Positions 15,170 through 22,211 of a DNA stretch of 36,350 nucleotides are shown here, one piece after another. A program made the position numbers and the translations under genes. The notes below the pieces were generated by a model, which saw only the letters and a program-made list of their open reading frames with translations, ran no database searches and had not been told where the DNA came from. Numbering within the stretch: the first letter of the stretch is position 1; the number at the start of each line of letters is the position of its first letter. Source of the DNA: Phenylobacterium sp. (GTDB taxonomy: Bacteria; Pseudomonadota; Alphaproteobacteria; Caulobacterales; Caulobacteraceae); contig NZ_JAUYNW010000097.1 in NCBI RefSeq assembly GCF_030698145.1, forward strand, positions 1 through 36,350. The letters run 5' to 3'.

Positions 15170-15577
15170 GTGAGCAGATTTCCGACCCTGGTGATCGCGG
15201 GCCTGCTGGCCCTGGGCGGATGCGGACAGGGCGCCAAGACCGCTGGGGCGGCCGAGGGCAAGTATGCGGGCCTCGACGAGGCGATCCTCGGCTGGCACGC
15301 GGCGATCAAGTCCGCCGAGGCGGCCTGCAAGGCGAAGGACGGCAAGGGCTGCCAGGGCTTCGAGGTGGCCTGCAAGGGCGAGCGCGAGATCGCCCCCGCC
15401 GAACAGGCCAAGGGCGTCTCGGCCCGGGTGGTGGTGGCGATGAGCTGGGAAGGCTGGGACGCCGCGCGCGCGGAGTACCGCCTCTCGTCGGGCTTCGCGG
15501 AGTTCAACAAGGTCAACGGCGCCTGGACGCGGGCCGACGCCGGCCCGGTCAACCTGTCGACCTGTGTGGCGGCCTAG
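15170..15577 (+). CDS. Small predicted lipoprotein
   Basis: 135 residues from a GTG at 15170 after GGAGCGAGAC. The N-terminus 'LVIAGLLALGGC' is a lipoprotein signal with Cys near residue 18. The mature part is helical and Lys/Ala-rich with Cys pairs ('AACKAKDGKGCQGFEVACKG', then a C-terminal 'STCVAA') that may form disulfides in the periplasm. No family recognised. It stands alone, followed by a large intergenic palindrome. Confidence 0.7.
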   Translation: MSRFPTLVIAGLLALGGCGQGAKTAGAAEGKYAGLDEAILGWHAAIKSAEAACKAKDGKGCQGFEVACKGEREIAPAEQAKGVSARVVVAMSWEGWDAARAEYRLSSGFAEFNKVNGAWTRADAGPVNLSTCVAA

Positions 15578-15604
15578 GGCGCGAATCCCAGATCCTCCGC
15601 TTCC

Positions 15605-15727
15605 GGGGGAGGTGGCGCGTCGCCCTCTTCGGCGACGTGACGGAGGGGGTTGCAGCGCACAAGCAAGAGTCAAAGTCCCCCTCAGTCACCTGCGGTGACA
15701 GCTCCCCCAGGAGGGGAGCATCTGGGG
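15605..15727. repeat. Two-module intergenic palindrome, family A (order Y-X)
   Basis: Module Y begins GGGGGAGGTGGCGC and ends GTGACGGAGGGGGTTG. Module X begins AGTCAAAGTCCCCCTCAGTC and ends GAGGGGAGCATCTGGGG. The same two modules in the opposite order lie at 24799-24945. Each contains its own hairpin, and Y is roughly the reverse complement of X. Confidence 0.75.
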
Positions 15728-15742
15728 ATGGTCAGCCGTTGT

Positions 15743-16642
15743 TCACTCCGGCAGGTCGGCGACGCAAGCGAGGAGCCAGTCTCGAAAGGCGGCGATCTTG
15801 GGGGAGCGGCGGCGGTCCTTGGGATAGACCAGCCAGTAGCCGCCGCCCATGACCATGGTCGGCGCGAAGGGGCGCACCAGGCGGCCGGCGGCGATCTCGG
15901 GCTGGAACAGGATCGGCGAACCCAGGGCCACGCCCTGGCCGGCCAGGGCCGAGGCGACCTCCAGGGTCTGGCTGTCGGCCATCAGGCGCAGGCGCGCGGG
16001 TTCCCCCAGGGGCGGCGCGACGCCGGCGATCTCGAACCAGACGGCCCATTCCTCGTCCGATCCGATGCGTGGCGCGTCCAGCAGGTTTTCGGGATGGGCC
16101 AGGCCCCCCAGCTGGTCGCGCATCTGCGGCGTGCAGAGCGGGGTCTGATCGGCGGGGAACAGGTAGTGGGCCTCCAGGCCCGGCCAGTCGCCGCGTCCGG
16201 CCCGCACCGCCACGTCGAAGTTCTCATGGATCAGGTCGACCAGCCGCGTGCTGCTCTCCAGCCGGACGGCCAGCTTGGGATGGGCGATCTGGAAGGCGCC
16301 GATCCGTGGGGCCAGCCACTGGCTGGCCAAGGTCTGCATGGTGGTGACCGACAGCACTCCCTCGCCGGTCTCGGTGAGGTCCTCCAGCGCCGCGCGCAGC
16401 AGGTTGACCGCCTCGCCCGAGGCGCGCGCCAGCCGTTCCCCGGAGGCGGTCAGGACCACCTCGCGCGGCAGGCGCTGGAACAGGGCCTGGTCGAGCCGCT
16501 TCTCCAGCGCCTTCACCTGCCAGCTCACCGCGGCCTGGGTGATCCCCAGCTCCGCGGCGGCGCGGGTGAAGCTCTTCAGGCGCGCGGCGGCTTCGAAGAC
16601 CCGGATGGCGCTGAGCGGGATGGTTGCGAGGATATCTGCCAT
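15743..16642 (-). CDS. LysR-family regulator, GcvA-like
   Basis: 299 residues from the ATG at 16642; an upstream in-frame start at 16738 is unlikely because LysR proteins begin just before the helix-turn-helix. The DNA-binding part 'LSAIRVFEAAARLKSFTRAA' through 'ITQAAVSWQVKALEKRL' is followed by an effector domain with 'LSVTTMQTLASQWLAPRI' and 'FDVAVRAGRGDWPGLEAHYL', the pattern of the GcvA/AmpR subgroup. It is divergent from a small open frame (16743) across 100 bases, the usual place for a LysR operator. The target is unclear. Confidence 0.9.
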   Translation of the reverse strand: MADILATIPLSAIRVFEAAARLKSFTRAAAELGITQAAVSWQVKALEKRLDQALFQRLPREVVLTASGERLARASGEAVNLLRAALEDLTETGEGVLSVTTMQTLASQWLAPRIGAFQIAHPKLAVRLESSTRLVDLIHENFDVAVRAGRGDWPGLEAHYLFPADQTPLCTPQMRDQLGGLAHPENLLDAPRIGSDEEWAVWFEIAGVAPPLGEPARLRLMADSQTLEVASALAGQGVALGSPILFQPEIAAGRLVRPFAPTMVMGGGYWLVYPKDRRRSPKIAAFRDWLLACVADLPE

Positions 16643-16742
16643 AAGTAGAGCTGATGTGTAGAGCAGGAGGACCCGTTTGTCACGGCCGGCCCTAGACGCG
16701 ATCTTCTCCATGCCCGGTAAGGGGCGCGGACGGAGCAATACG

Positions 16743-16913
16743 ATGGAAGAGCTGAGCAGACTGCATAAGGACGTTCCCTTTGGCTGGGCCGCCCTGCTTC
16801 AGGATTTCCTGGCCGAGCGGCGCGCGCGCCGGCTGGCCGGGTCGCCTTGGGGCCCGCGGCCGGAGACGCTCAGCGTGCCGGGCGACCTGCACCACCTGGC
16901 CGGCCCGCACTGA
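16743..16913 (+). CDS. Small hypothetical protein divergent from a LysR gene
   Basis: 56 residues from the ATG at 16743, chosen because GGAG stands 7 bases upstream; the frame is open to an earlier ATG at 16677. The sequence starts 'MEELSRLHKDVPFGWAALLQ' and ends His/Pro-rich. No motif or family recognised. The site and the divergent LysR regulator give modest support. Confidence 0.45.
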   Translation: MEELSRLHKDVPFGWAALLQDFLAERRARRLAGSPWGPRPETLSVPGDLHHLAGPH

Positions 16914-17028
16914 AGGCGAAGCGAGCTAAAGGGGTTGCTCTAGCCTCGGCGAGGGAATTTCACCGCCGATGTCGGGAACGTCCCGCCCTCGCACGTCCTC
17001 TGGTCGAAGCAGACGAGAGGAGAGACCC

Positions 17029-17382
17029 ATGTCCTATGTCGATGGTTTCGTTCTGGCGGTCCCGAAGGCCAATCTCGAGGCCTACAGGGAGATGGCGCGG
17101 AAGGCCGGCGAGGTCTGGAAGGAATACGGCGCCCAGGCCTATGTGGAATGCATCGGCGACGACGTGCCGATGGGCGAGCTGACCTCGTTCCCGCGCGCGG
17201 TCCAGGCCAAGGACGACGAGATCGTGGTGTTCTCCTGGATCGTCTACGCCTCACGCCGGGCCCGCGACGAGATCAACGCCAAGGTGATGGCTGACCCGCG
17301 CCTCAAGCACGATCCGGCGAGCATGCCCTTCGATGGCAAGCGCATGATCTACGGCGGGTTCGAGAGCTTCCTGGAGCTTTAG
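17029..17382 (+). CDS. DUF1428 family protein (YbaA-like)
   Basis: 117 residues from the ATG at 17029, after GAGAGGAGAGACCC; the frame is open upstream but without family similarity. 'MSYVDGFVLAVPKANLEAYR', 'GAQAYVECIGDD', 'SFPRAVQAKDDEIVVFSWIV' and 'MPFDGKRMIYGGFE' are hallmark phrases of DUF1428, a small ferredoxin-like alpha/beta protein related to dimeric alpha-beta barrel monooxygenase-like folds. Cytoplasmic; no known reaction. It appears to be a single-gene unit. Confidence 0.95.
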   Translation: MSYVDGFVLAVPKANLEAYREMARKAGEVWKEYGAQAYVECIGDDVPMGELTSFPRAVQAKDDEIVVFSWIVYASRRARDEINAKVMADPRLKHDPASMPFDGKRMIYGGFESFLEL

Positions 17383-17398
17383 GCCCCTTGCACCGATC

Positions 17399-17509
17399 GT
17401 CATGGCCGGGCGTAGTCCCGGCCACCCATAGACTCCGAGTCAGCGGGTCGATCTGAGAGCCTCGCGTGTATGGGTCCCCGACACGCGCTCCGCGCGGTCG
17501 AGGATGACG
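17399..17509. repeat. Intergenic palindrome, family B (diverged copy)
   Basis: Begins GTCATGGCCGGGCGTAGTCC and CCCATA, and ends GTGTATGGGTCCCCGACACG followed by GAGGATGAC. The outer ends (GTCAT/ATGAC) and inner CCCATA/TATGGG arms are inverted. The better copy is at 26729-26863. Confidence 0.65.
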
Positions 17510-17549
17510 AGCCTGTTGAGGTAGCGGCCGGTGGAACCCGTCCCGCCCC

Positions 17550-18605
17550 TCAGGCCGGGGCGGGGATGTCGGCGAAGAGGGGGCTGGAGCGGGCGATGTC
17601 GCGTTCCTCGTCGGTCATCTCGATGGCGATGTCGGCGAACAGCGGGGTCGACAGGTAGCGCTCGCCGGTGTCGGGCAGCATGCAGAGGATGTTGGCCCCC
17701 TGCGGCGCGTCCTTGGCCACGCGCAGGGCGCCGGCCAGGGTGGCGCCGGCGGTGATGCCGACGAAGACGCCTTCCTTCTGGGCCAGGTCCTTGCTGCGCC
17801 CCATGGCCTCGGCCATCTCGATGGGCAGGACCATGTCGGCCAGGCCCATGTCCACCGCGTCGCCGGTCAGCTTGGGGATGAAGTCCGGAGTCCAGCCCTG
17901 CATCGGGTGCGGCTTCCAGGCCGGGTGGCCTTCGGAGGCCGAGCCGTCGGGGTTGCGGGCCTGGGGTGCGCCGCTGCCCAGCAGGGGCGCGTCGCTCGGT
18001 TCGCAGACCACGATCTTGGTCTCCGGGCGTTCCTGGCGCAGCACGCGGCCCACGCCCTTGAGCGTCCCGCCGGTGCCGTAGCCGGTCACCCAGTAGTCCA
18101 GCCGCTCGCCTTCGAAGTCCTTGAGGATCTCGCGCGCGGTGGTGGCCGAGTGGGTGTCGGGATTGGCCTCGTTCTCGAACTGGCGGGTCAGGAACCAGCC
18201 GTGCTTCTCGGCCAGTTCGACGGCCTTGGCGACCATGCCGGTGCCGCGCTGGGCGGCCGGGGTGAGCACCAGCTTGGCGCCCAGGAACCGCATCAGCTTG
18301 CGCCGCTCGACGCTGAAGCTGTCGGCCATGACCACCACCAGGGGATAGCCCTTCTGGGCGCAGACCATGGCCAGGCCGATGCCGGTGTTGCCGCTGGTGG
18401 CCTCGATCACCGTCTGGCCGGGCTTGAGCGCGCCGGCGCGCTCGGCCGCCTCGATCACGCCGAGCGCCAGGCGGTCCTTGACCGACCCCAGCGGGTTGAA
18501 GGCCTCGATCTTCACGAAGAGGTTCACGTGGGCCGGCGCCAGGCGGTTGATCCGCACCACGGGGGTGTTCCCCACCGTCTCCAGGATGTTTTGAAACTTG
18601 GCCAT
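17550..18605 (-). CDS. cysK: Cysteine synthase A (O-acetylserine sulfhydrylase)
   Basis: 351 residues from the ATG at 18605, preceded by GAGGAGAT; the frame is open further upstream without similarity. It is a PLP enzyme that makes L-cysteine from O-acetylserine and sulfide. Lys43 in 'NPLGSVKDR' holds PLP, 'TSGNTGIGLAM' (about 70-80) binds the substrate carboxylate, 'GYGTGGTLKG' holds the PLP phosphate and 'PDTGERYLST' is near the end. It is somewhat longer than the usual 310-320 residues because of a C-terminal extension ending 'SSPLFADIPAPA'. It lies about 100 bases downstream of the phosphatase-like gene on the same strand. Confidence 0.92.
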   Translation of the reverse strand: MAKFQNILETVGNTPVVRINRLAPAHVNLFVKIEAFNPLGSVKDRLALGVIEAAERAGALKPGQTVIEATSGNTGIGLAMVCAQKGYPLVVVMADSFSVERRKLMRFLGAKLVLTPAAQRGTGMVAKAVELAEKHGWFLTRQFENEANPDTHSATTAREILKDFEGERLDYWVTGYGTGGTLKGVGRVLRQERPETKIVVCEPSDAPLLGSGAPQARNPDGSASEGHPAWKPHPMQGWTPDFIPKLTGDAVDMGLADMVLPIEMAEAMGRSKDLAQKEGVFVGITAGATLAGALRVAKDAPQGANILCMLPDTGERYLSTPLFADIAIEMTDEERDIARSSPLFADIPAPA

Positions 18606-18702
18606 TGGGCGGATCTCCTCGAACGGGCGCAAATGAGCGCCTGGGGAGGCGATGGAGTCAATCGGCCAGCCGTCGCTCAGGAGCGCCAAAGTTGTGCGCG
18701 GG

Positions 18703-19212
18703 CTAGGGTCGGCAGGGCCGGGCGGCCAGTTCGTCCAGCAGGGCCTCGATGCGCGGCGCCATCGCGGCCTTGGCGCGGTCGTATTCGCTGTTCCAGGAGG
18801 GGATGTCCCAGGCTCGGGCGCGCTCCAGCCCCGGTGCGCGGGCCGCGTCGTCGAAGGCCACGACGATGTCGGCCTGGGAGACGTCGTTCGCCGCCAGGGC
18901 AAGGACGGGTTCGGCGCCGGGATCGACGCCGTCGGCCGCCAGTCTCGAGCCCAACGCGGGCGAGACGTGGTCCTCGGGATGGACGCCGCGGGAGCTGGCG
19001 CTCACGGCGACGCCGCGCTCGCGCGCCCGGCGCTTGAGGTGTTCACGGGCGATGGCGCTCTTTACGGTTCCCGCCGGGCAGACGAACAGGACGCGGGGTG
19101 GGGCGCAGGGCGGCGCCTGCGCGATCGCGGGACTGGCGATCAGCAGCAGGCCAAGGGCCAGGTTGCGTCGGTCGATCACGAGGGTTGTTCGGGTCACGGG
19201 CGCTCGCTCCAT
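18703..19212 (-). CDS. Exported low-molecular-weight phosphatase-like protein, catalytic Arg replaced
   Basis: 169 residues from the ATG at 19212; a GTG at 19197 with GGAG upstream is a good alternative. The N-terminus 'VIDRRNLALGLLLIASPAIA' has a twin arginine and a hydrophobic stretch ending near 'AQA', so Tat or Sec export is expected. The mature part begins 'RVLFVCPAGTVKSAIA', the phosphate-loop position of LMW protein-tyrosine phosphatases and arsenate reductases (CX5R), but with Lys51 in place of Arg. The usual general-acid 'DPY' loop is 'IPSWN'. LMW phosphatases are normally cytoplasmic, so an exported, probably non-catalytic homologue is unusual. It may bind phosphate or arsenate or have another role. 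Confidence 0.7.
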   Translation of the reverse strand: MERAPVTRTTLVIDRRNLALGLLLIASPAIAQAPPCAPPRVLFVCPAGTVKSAIAREHLKRRARERGVAVSASSRGVHPEDHVSPALGSRLAADGVDPGAEPVLALAANDVSQADIVVAFDDAARAPGLERARAWDIPSWNSEYDRAKAAMAPRIEALLDELAARPCRP

Positions 19213-19313
19213 GCGGAGGTGCGCGGTGGTTGGGCGCGAGGCCTGACCGGGACACCGCTTTATCCCGATGGCCCCTGACTAGCGCATCCGGGCGGCCACC
19301 ACAAACGGCCCCG

Positions 19314-19562
19314 TCAGAGCCGGGCGGCGAGAAAGGCGGTGAGGGTGGGGATGGCCACCAGTATGCCGATGTTCAGGACCACATAGAGCCCGGCCACGAT
19401 GGGCTTCTGCTTGCGATAGGCCCGCAGCGCCATCTCGCTGAGCACGCCGGTGATGGGGCCGAACACCACCCAGGGCGATAGCCGCAGCAGGATGATCCCG
19501 GCGCGCTTGCCCATGTCCGCCGGGTTGGGCGGGGCGTCCTGCGAGGTCGGACTGAAGGCCAC
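19314..19562 (-). CDS. Small inner-membrane hypothetical protein
   Basis: 82 residues from a GTG start at 19562, with GAAGGGA upstream. A short polar N-terminus is followed by two hydrophobic segments ('GIILLRLSPWVVFGPITGVL' and 'YVVLNIGILVAIPTLTAFLA') separated by a basic loop 'RAYRKQKP'. It looks like a two-helix membrane protein of unknown function. It lies upstream of the phosphatase-like gene on the same strand. Confidence 0.65.
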   Translation of the reverse strand: MAFSPTSQDAPPNPADMGKRAGIILLRLSPWVVFGPITGVLSEMALRAYRKQKPIVAGLYVVLNIGILVAIPTLTAFLAARL

Positions 19563-19669
19563 GGCGGCTGATCCCTTCCGCGCCTCTCACTCTGACACAA
19601 ATCGTCGGGGCGCCAGGGGGAGGTCGCAGATGTCGTGCCAGCGGGGCGGGGGGCGGAGGGGCTCAGAGT

Positions 19670-19698
19670 CAGATGCTCCCCTCTTGGGGGAGCATCTG
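19670..19698. repeat. Short family A hairpin
   Basis: CAGATGCTCCCC (19670-19681), loop, GGGGAGCATCTG: a 12-bp perfect stem. It matches the end of module X of family A and lies between two minus-strand genes. Confidence 0.7.
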
Positions 19699-19738
19699 TA
19701 ACCGTCAGCCTGGCTGCCTACTGCAGGCGCAACCAAGC

Positions 19739-19987
19739 CTAGGTCGCGGCGATGTCCTGGAAGTAGGGGACGACCTCGCCCTGCAGCTTGACGGTCATGG
19801 CGTTACCGTTGCGGTCGACGGTCTTGCCGACGCTGAGGCGCACCCAGCCCTCGCTGACGCAATATTCGTCGACATTGGTCTTTTCGACGCCCTTGAAGCG
19901 GACGCCGACCCCGCGCTCGAGCGCGGCGGCGTCATGGTGTGGGCTGTTCGGGTTGACCGAGAGGCGGTCGGGGGGCGTGTCGCTCAT
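19739..19987 (-). CDS. DUF3297 family protein
   Basis: 82 residues, full length. 'TPPDRLSVNPNSPHHDAAAL', 'GVGVRFKGVEKTNVDEYCVS', 'EGWVRLSVGKTVDRNGNAMT' and 'VKLQGEVVPYF' match this small, well conserved proteobacterial family. Cytoplasmic; function unknown. It lies 80 bases downstream of a lipoprotein gene on the same strand, with a strong hairpin between them, so it is probably a separate unit. Confidence 0.95.
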   Translation of the reverse strand: MSDTPPDRLSVNPNSPHHDAAALERGVGVRFKGVEKTNVDEYCVSEGWVRLSVGKTVDRNGNAMTVKLQGEVVPYFQDIAAT

Positions 19988-20035
19988 GGTCGCCGTTTAG
20001 CGCCCCGGGCGGCGGAAGCCAATCGTCTTGGCGAA

Positions 20036-20059
20036 GGCGCCCGGCCGGAGCCGGGCGCC
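20036..20059 (-). terminator. Hairpin after the Ala/Lys/Asp-repeat lipoprotein gene
   Basis: GGCGCCCGGC, loop CGGA, GCCGGGCGCC: a perfect 10-bp stem, 10 bases past the stop codon at 20069. There is no T-run on the minus strand, so termination efficiency is uncertain. Confidence 0.55.
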
Positions 20060-20068
20060 TGATCGCGG

Positions 20069-20359
20069 CTACTTCTTCTCTTGGATGGCGTCGGCCTTCT
20101 GGTCGGCGGCCTTCTCGGTGGCGTCAGCCTGGGCGCGCATGGAGTCGGCCTGGCCTTCGGCGTTGGCTTCGGCCGCGCCGGTCATGGTGTCGGCCTTGGC
20201 GTCCATGGCGTCGGCCTTGTTCTCCAAGGCGTCGGCCTTGAGTTCGCCGGTGGCCTCGACGGAGTCGGCCTGGGCGTCGATCGCCTTGTCGGCGGGCTTG
20301 GAGCAGGCGGCCAGCGACAGGGCGGCGACGGCGGCGAGGGTGAGGGTTGCGAGGCGCAT
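20069..20359 (-). CDS. Small lipoprotein with heptad Ala/Asp/Lys repeats
   Basis: 96 residues from the ATG at 20359, preceded by AAGGAAG; an ATG at 20383 would add 8 residues before the signal peptide. The lipoprotein signal 'LAAVAALSLAAC' puts the lipid-bearing Cys at residue 19. The rest is one long predicted helix with 7-residue units, for example KADALEN, KADAMDA, KADTMTG, then QADSMRA, QADATEK. This is a coiled-coil pattern without aromatic residues, similar in kind to small Lpp-like or stress lipoproteins. Its role is unknown; a periplasmic spacer or envelope-stress function is possible. Confidence 0.75.
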   Translation of the reverse strand: MRLATLTLAAVAALSLAACSKPADKAIDAQADSVEATGELKADALENKADAMDAKADTMTGAAEANAEGQADSMRAQADATEKAADQKADAIQEKK

Positions 20360-20444
20360 GGTAACTTCCTTGTGAGGTGGCAAGCCGTCTAAGCGCGCGA
20401 AAGCGGTTCGGGTTTCAGCGGCGATCCGTCAATCGAACCTTAAA

Positions 20445-20465
20445 GTCCCACCCCCAGGATGGGAC
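20445..20465. promoter_or_regulatory. Inverted repeat upstream of a hypothetical gene
   Basis: GTCCCA (20445-20450) and TGGGAC (20460-20465) flank a C-rich spacer, in the space between divergent genes starting at 20359 (minus) and 20502 (plus). It could be a shared operator or a hairpin. Confidence 0.3.
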
Positions 20466-20501
20466 GTCCGCCAGATCGGCGGGCCGTGACCGGAGGTCGC
20501 C

Positions 20502-20888
20502 ATGTCCGTCACCCGGACGTCGAGCGTTAGACGCGGCAGTGACCACTTCGAGCCCGAGGCCATGATGGACCCTCAGGCCCAGCGCCGCCTGCGCGGCCAG
20601 ATGGAGCGGATCGACTACACGGTCTACGCCTCCAACCAGGAGGTGATCGCCCATGTGCTGAGCCACGCCGACGCCGGCAAGTTTCAGCGCCTGGCGGTCG
20701 CCGCCGCCATCGCCCGCGCCCAATGGATAGCCGCCGCGCTCGCCTGCACCGAGACCTCCCAGCCGCCCACCGCCGAACAGGTGACCCACCTGGCCGAGAT
20801 GCGCGTGGCGTTCGAGGAGCTGACCGAGGCCTATGAGGCCCTGCGCCGGATGGTGGAGCGCGGCTACCTGCCCTACCGCGCGGGATAG
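20502..20888 (+). CDS. Hypothetical protein, mostly helical
   Basis: 128 residues from the ATG at 20502 (GGAGGTCGCC upstream); ATGs 20 and 21 codons further in are alternatives. The sequence includes 'RIDYTVYASNQEVIAHVLSH', 'FQRLAVAAAIARAQWIAAAL' and 'FEELTEAYEALRRMVERGYL'. It appears soluble and helical with conserved-looking aromatic residues. No family recognised. It ends 66 bases before the P450 start on the same strand; a functional link is not shown. Confidence 0.65.
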   Translation: MSVTRTSSVRRGSDHFEPEAMMDPQAQRRLRGQMERIDYTVYASNQEVIAHVLSHADAGKFQRLAVAAAIARAQWIAAALACTETSQPPTAEQVTHLAEMRVAFEELTEAYEALRRMVERGYLPYRAG

Positions 20889-20953
20889 GCCAAATCTCCT
20901 AGGCCGCCCCAAGGGAACCCGGCGTATCCTCCGGCGTGACGGAGGAGGACGAC

Positions 20954-22186
20954 ATGGCCGACGAAGCCCTTCCCACGGTGTTCGAGATGACGCCGCTCAA
21001 TCCCACCTACCGCGCCGACCCGCACGTGGTGCTGGACGACCTGCGCGCCCGCTGTCCGGTGTATCGCGACACCGCCTCGGGCAGCGTGGTGCTGACCCGC
21101 TACGCCGAGGTGCGCGCCATGGTGTCGGACCGCACCCTCTGGCGCGATCCGATCCGGGCCGACGGGAAGTCCTTCCTCTCGCGCGCCCTGCTGGAGGCCG
21201 GCGCCGACCCGGACAATCGCGGCGAGAGCACCAGCATCCTGCTGCTGGACGATCCCGACCACGAACGCATCCGCCGGCCGCTGACCCAGGCGCTCTACGC
21301 CCGGGTCGCGAAGTTCCGGCCGGAGGTGGAGCGGATCGTCGACGAGGCGCTGGACGCGATCACGCCGGGCGAACCCTTCGACCTGATGAGCGCCTTCTGC
21401 GTGCCCATCCCCATCGACGTGATCGCCTCGATCCTGGGCGTCGACCACGACCGGTTGGCGGAGTTCCGCACCTGGTCGGAGGACGTGATCCAGAGCCTCA
21501 ACCCGTTCCGGAACGAGGCGCAGACCGCGCGGATGGAGGCCTCCAGCGCCGCGCTCACCGAATATTGGACCCAGACCATCGCGGCGCGGAAGGCCGCGCC
21601 CCGCGACGACCTGATCTCGGATATGACCAAGCTGCAGGCGGAAGGCGCCGATCTCAGCGACATCGAGCTGCGGATCAATCTCGGCGCCCTGCTGGTGGGC
21701 GGCAACCTGACCACCACCGACCTGATCGGCAACGGCGTACGCTTGCTCCTGACCCACCCCGGGGAGCTGGCCAAGCTGCGGGCCGATCCGGGCCTGGTCA
21801 GCGCCGTGGTCGAGGAGACTCTGCGCTACGAGCCGCCGGTGGACATCACCGGCCGCATCGCCTCACGCGACATGGAGGTGGGCGGCTGTCCGGTGGCGGC
21901 GACGGAGTCGTTCCTGTTCTCCCTGCGCGCGGCCAACCGCGACCCCGAGGCGTTCGAGGATCCCCACCGCTTCGACGTGGCCCGCAAGCACAAGCCGCAC
22001 GTGGCGTTCGGCGGCGGCGCCCACATCTGCATCGGCGCGCCCCTGGCGCGGCTGGAGGCCCAGGTGGCGCTGGTGGCGCTGTTCGACCGCTTCCCGAACT
22101 TGGCGCTGGCCGATCCCGACGCCGAGCCGGTGTGGCGGACCCTGCCGTTCTTCCGGGGGTTGGAGCGGTTGGACGTGGTGGGGTAG
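20954..22186 (+). CDS. Cytochrome P450 (intact)
   Basis: 410 residues from the ATG at 20954, chosen because GGAGGAGG stands just before it; a GTG at 20936 is in frame but has no site. The I-helix reads 'ALLVGGNLTTTDLIG' (oxygen-binding Thr present), the K-helix ExxR is in 'VVEETLRYEPP', and the haem motif is 'FGGGAHICIG' with the axial Cys. It is a soluble class I bacterial P450 that would need a ferredoxin and reductase encoded elsewhere. Substrate unknown; bacterial P450s of this length hydroxylate terpenes, steroids, fatty acids or aromatics. Confidence 0.95.
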   Translation: MADEALPTVFEMTPLNPTYRADPHVVLDDLRARCPVYRDTASGSVVLTRYAEVRAMVSDRTLWRDPIRADGKSFLSRALLEAGADPDNRGESTSILLLDDPDHERIRRPLTQALYARVAKFRPEVERIVDEALDAITPGEPFDLMSAFCVPIPIDVIASILGVDHDRLAEFRTWSEDVIQSLNPFRNEAQTARMEASSAALTEYWTQTIAARKAAPRDDLISDMTKLQAEGADLSDIELRINLGALLVGGNLTTTDLIGNGVRLLLTHPGELAKLRADPGLVSAVVEETLRYEPPVDITGRIASRDMEVGGCPVAATESFLFSLRAANRDPEAFEDPHRFDVARKHKPHVAFGGGAHICIGAPLARLEAQVALVALFDRFPNLALADPDAEPVWRTLPFFRGLERLDVVG

Positions 22187-22211
22187 GGCAGGCCAACCCC
22201 TACTCACCGAA

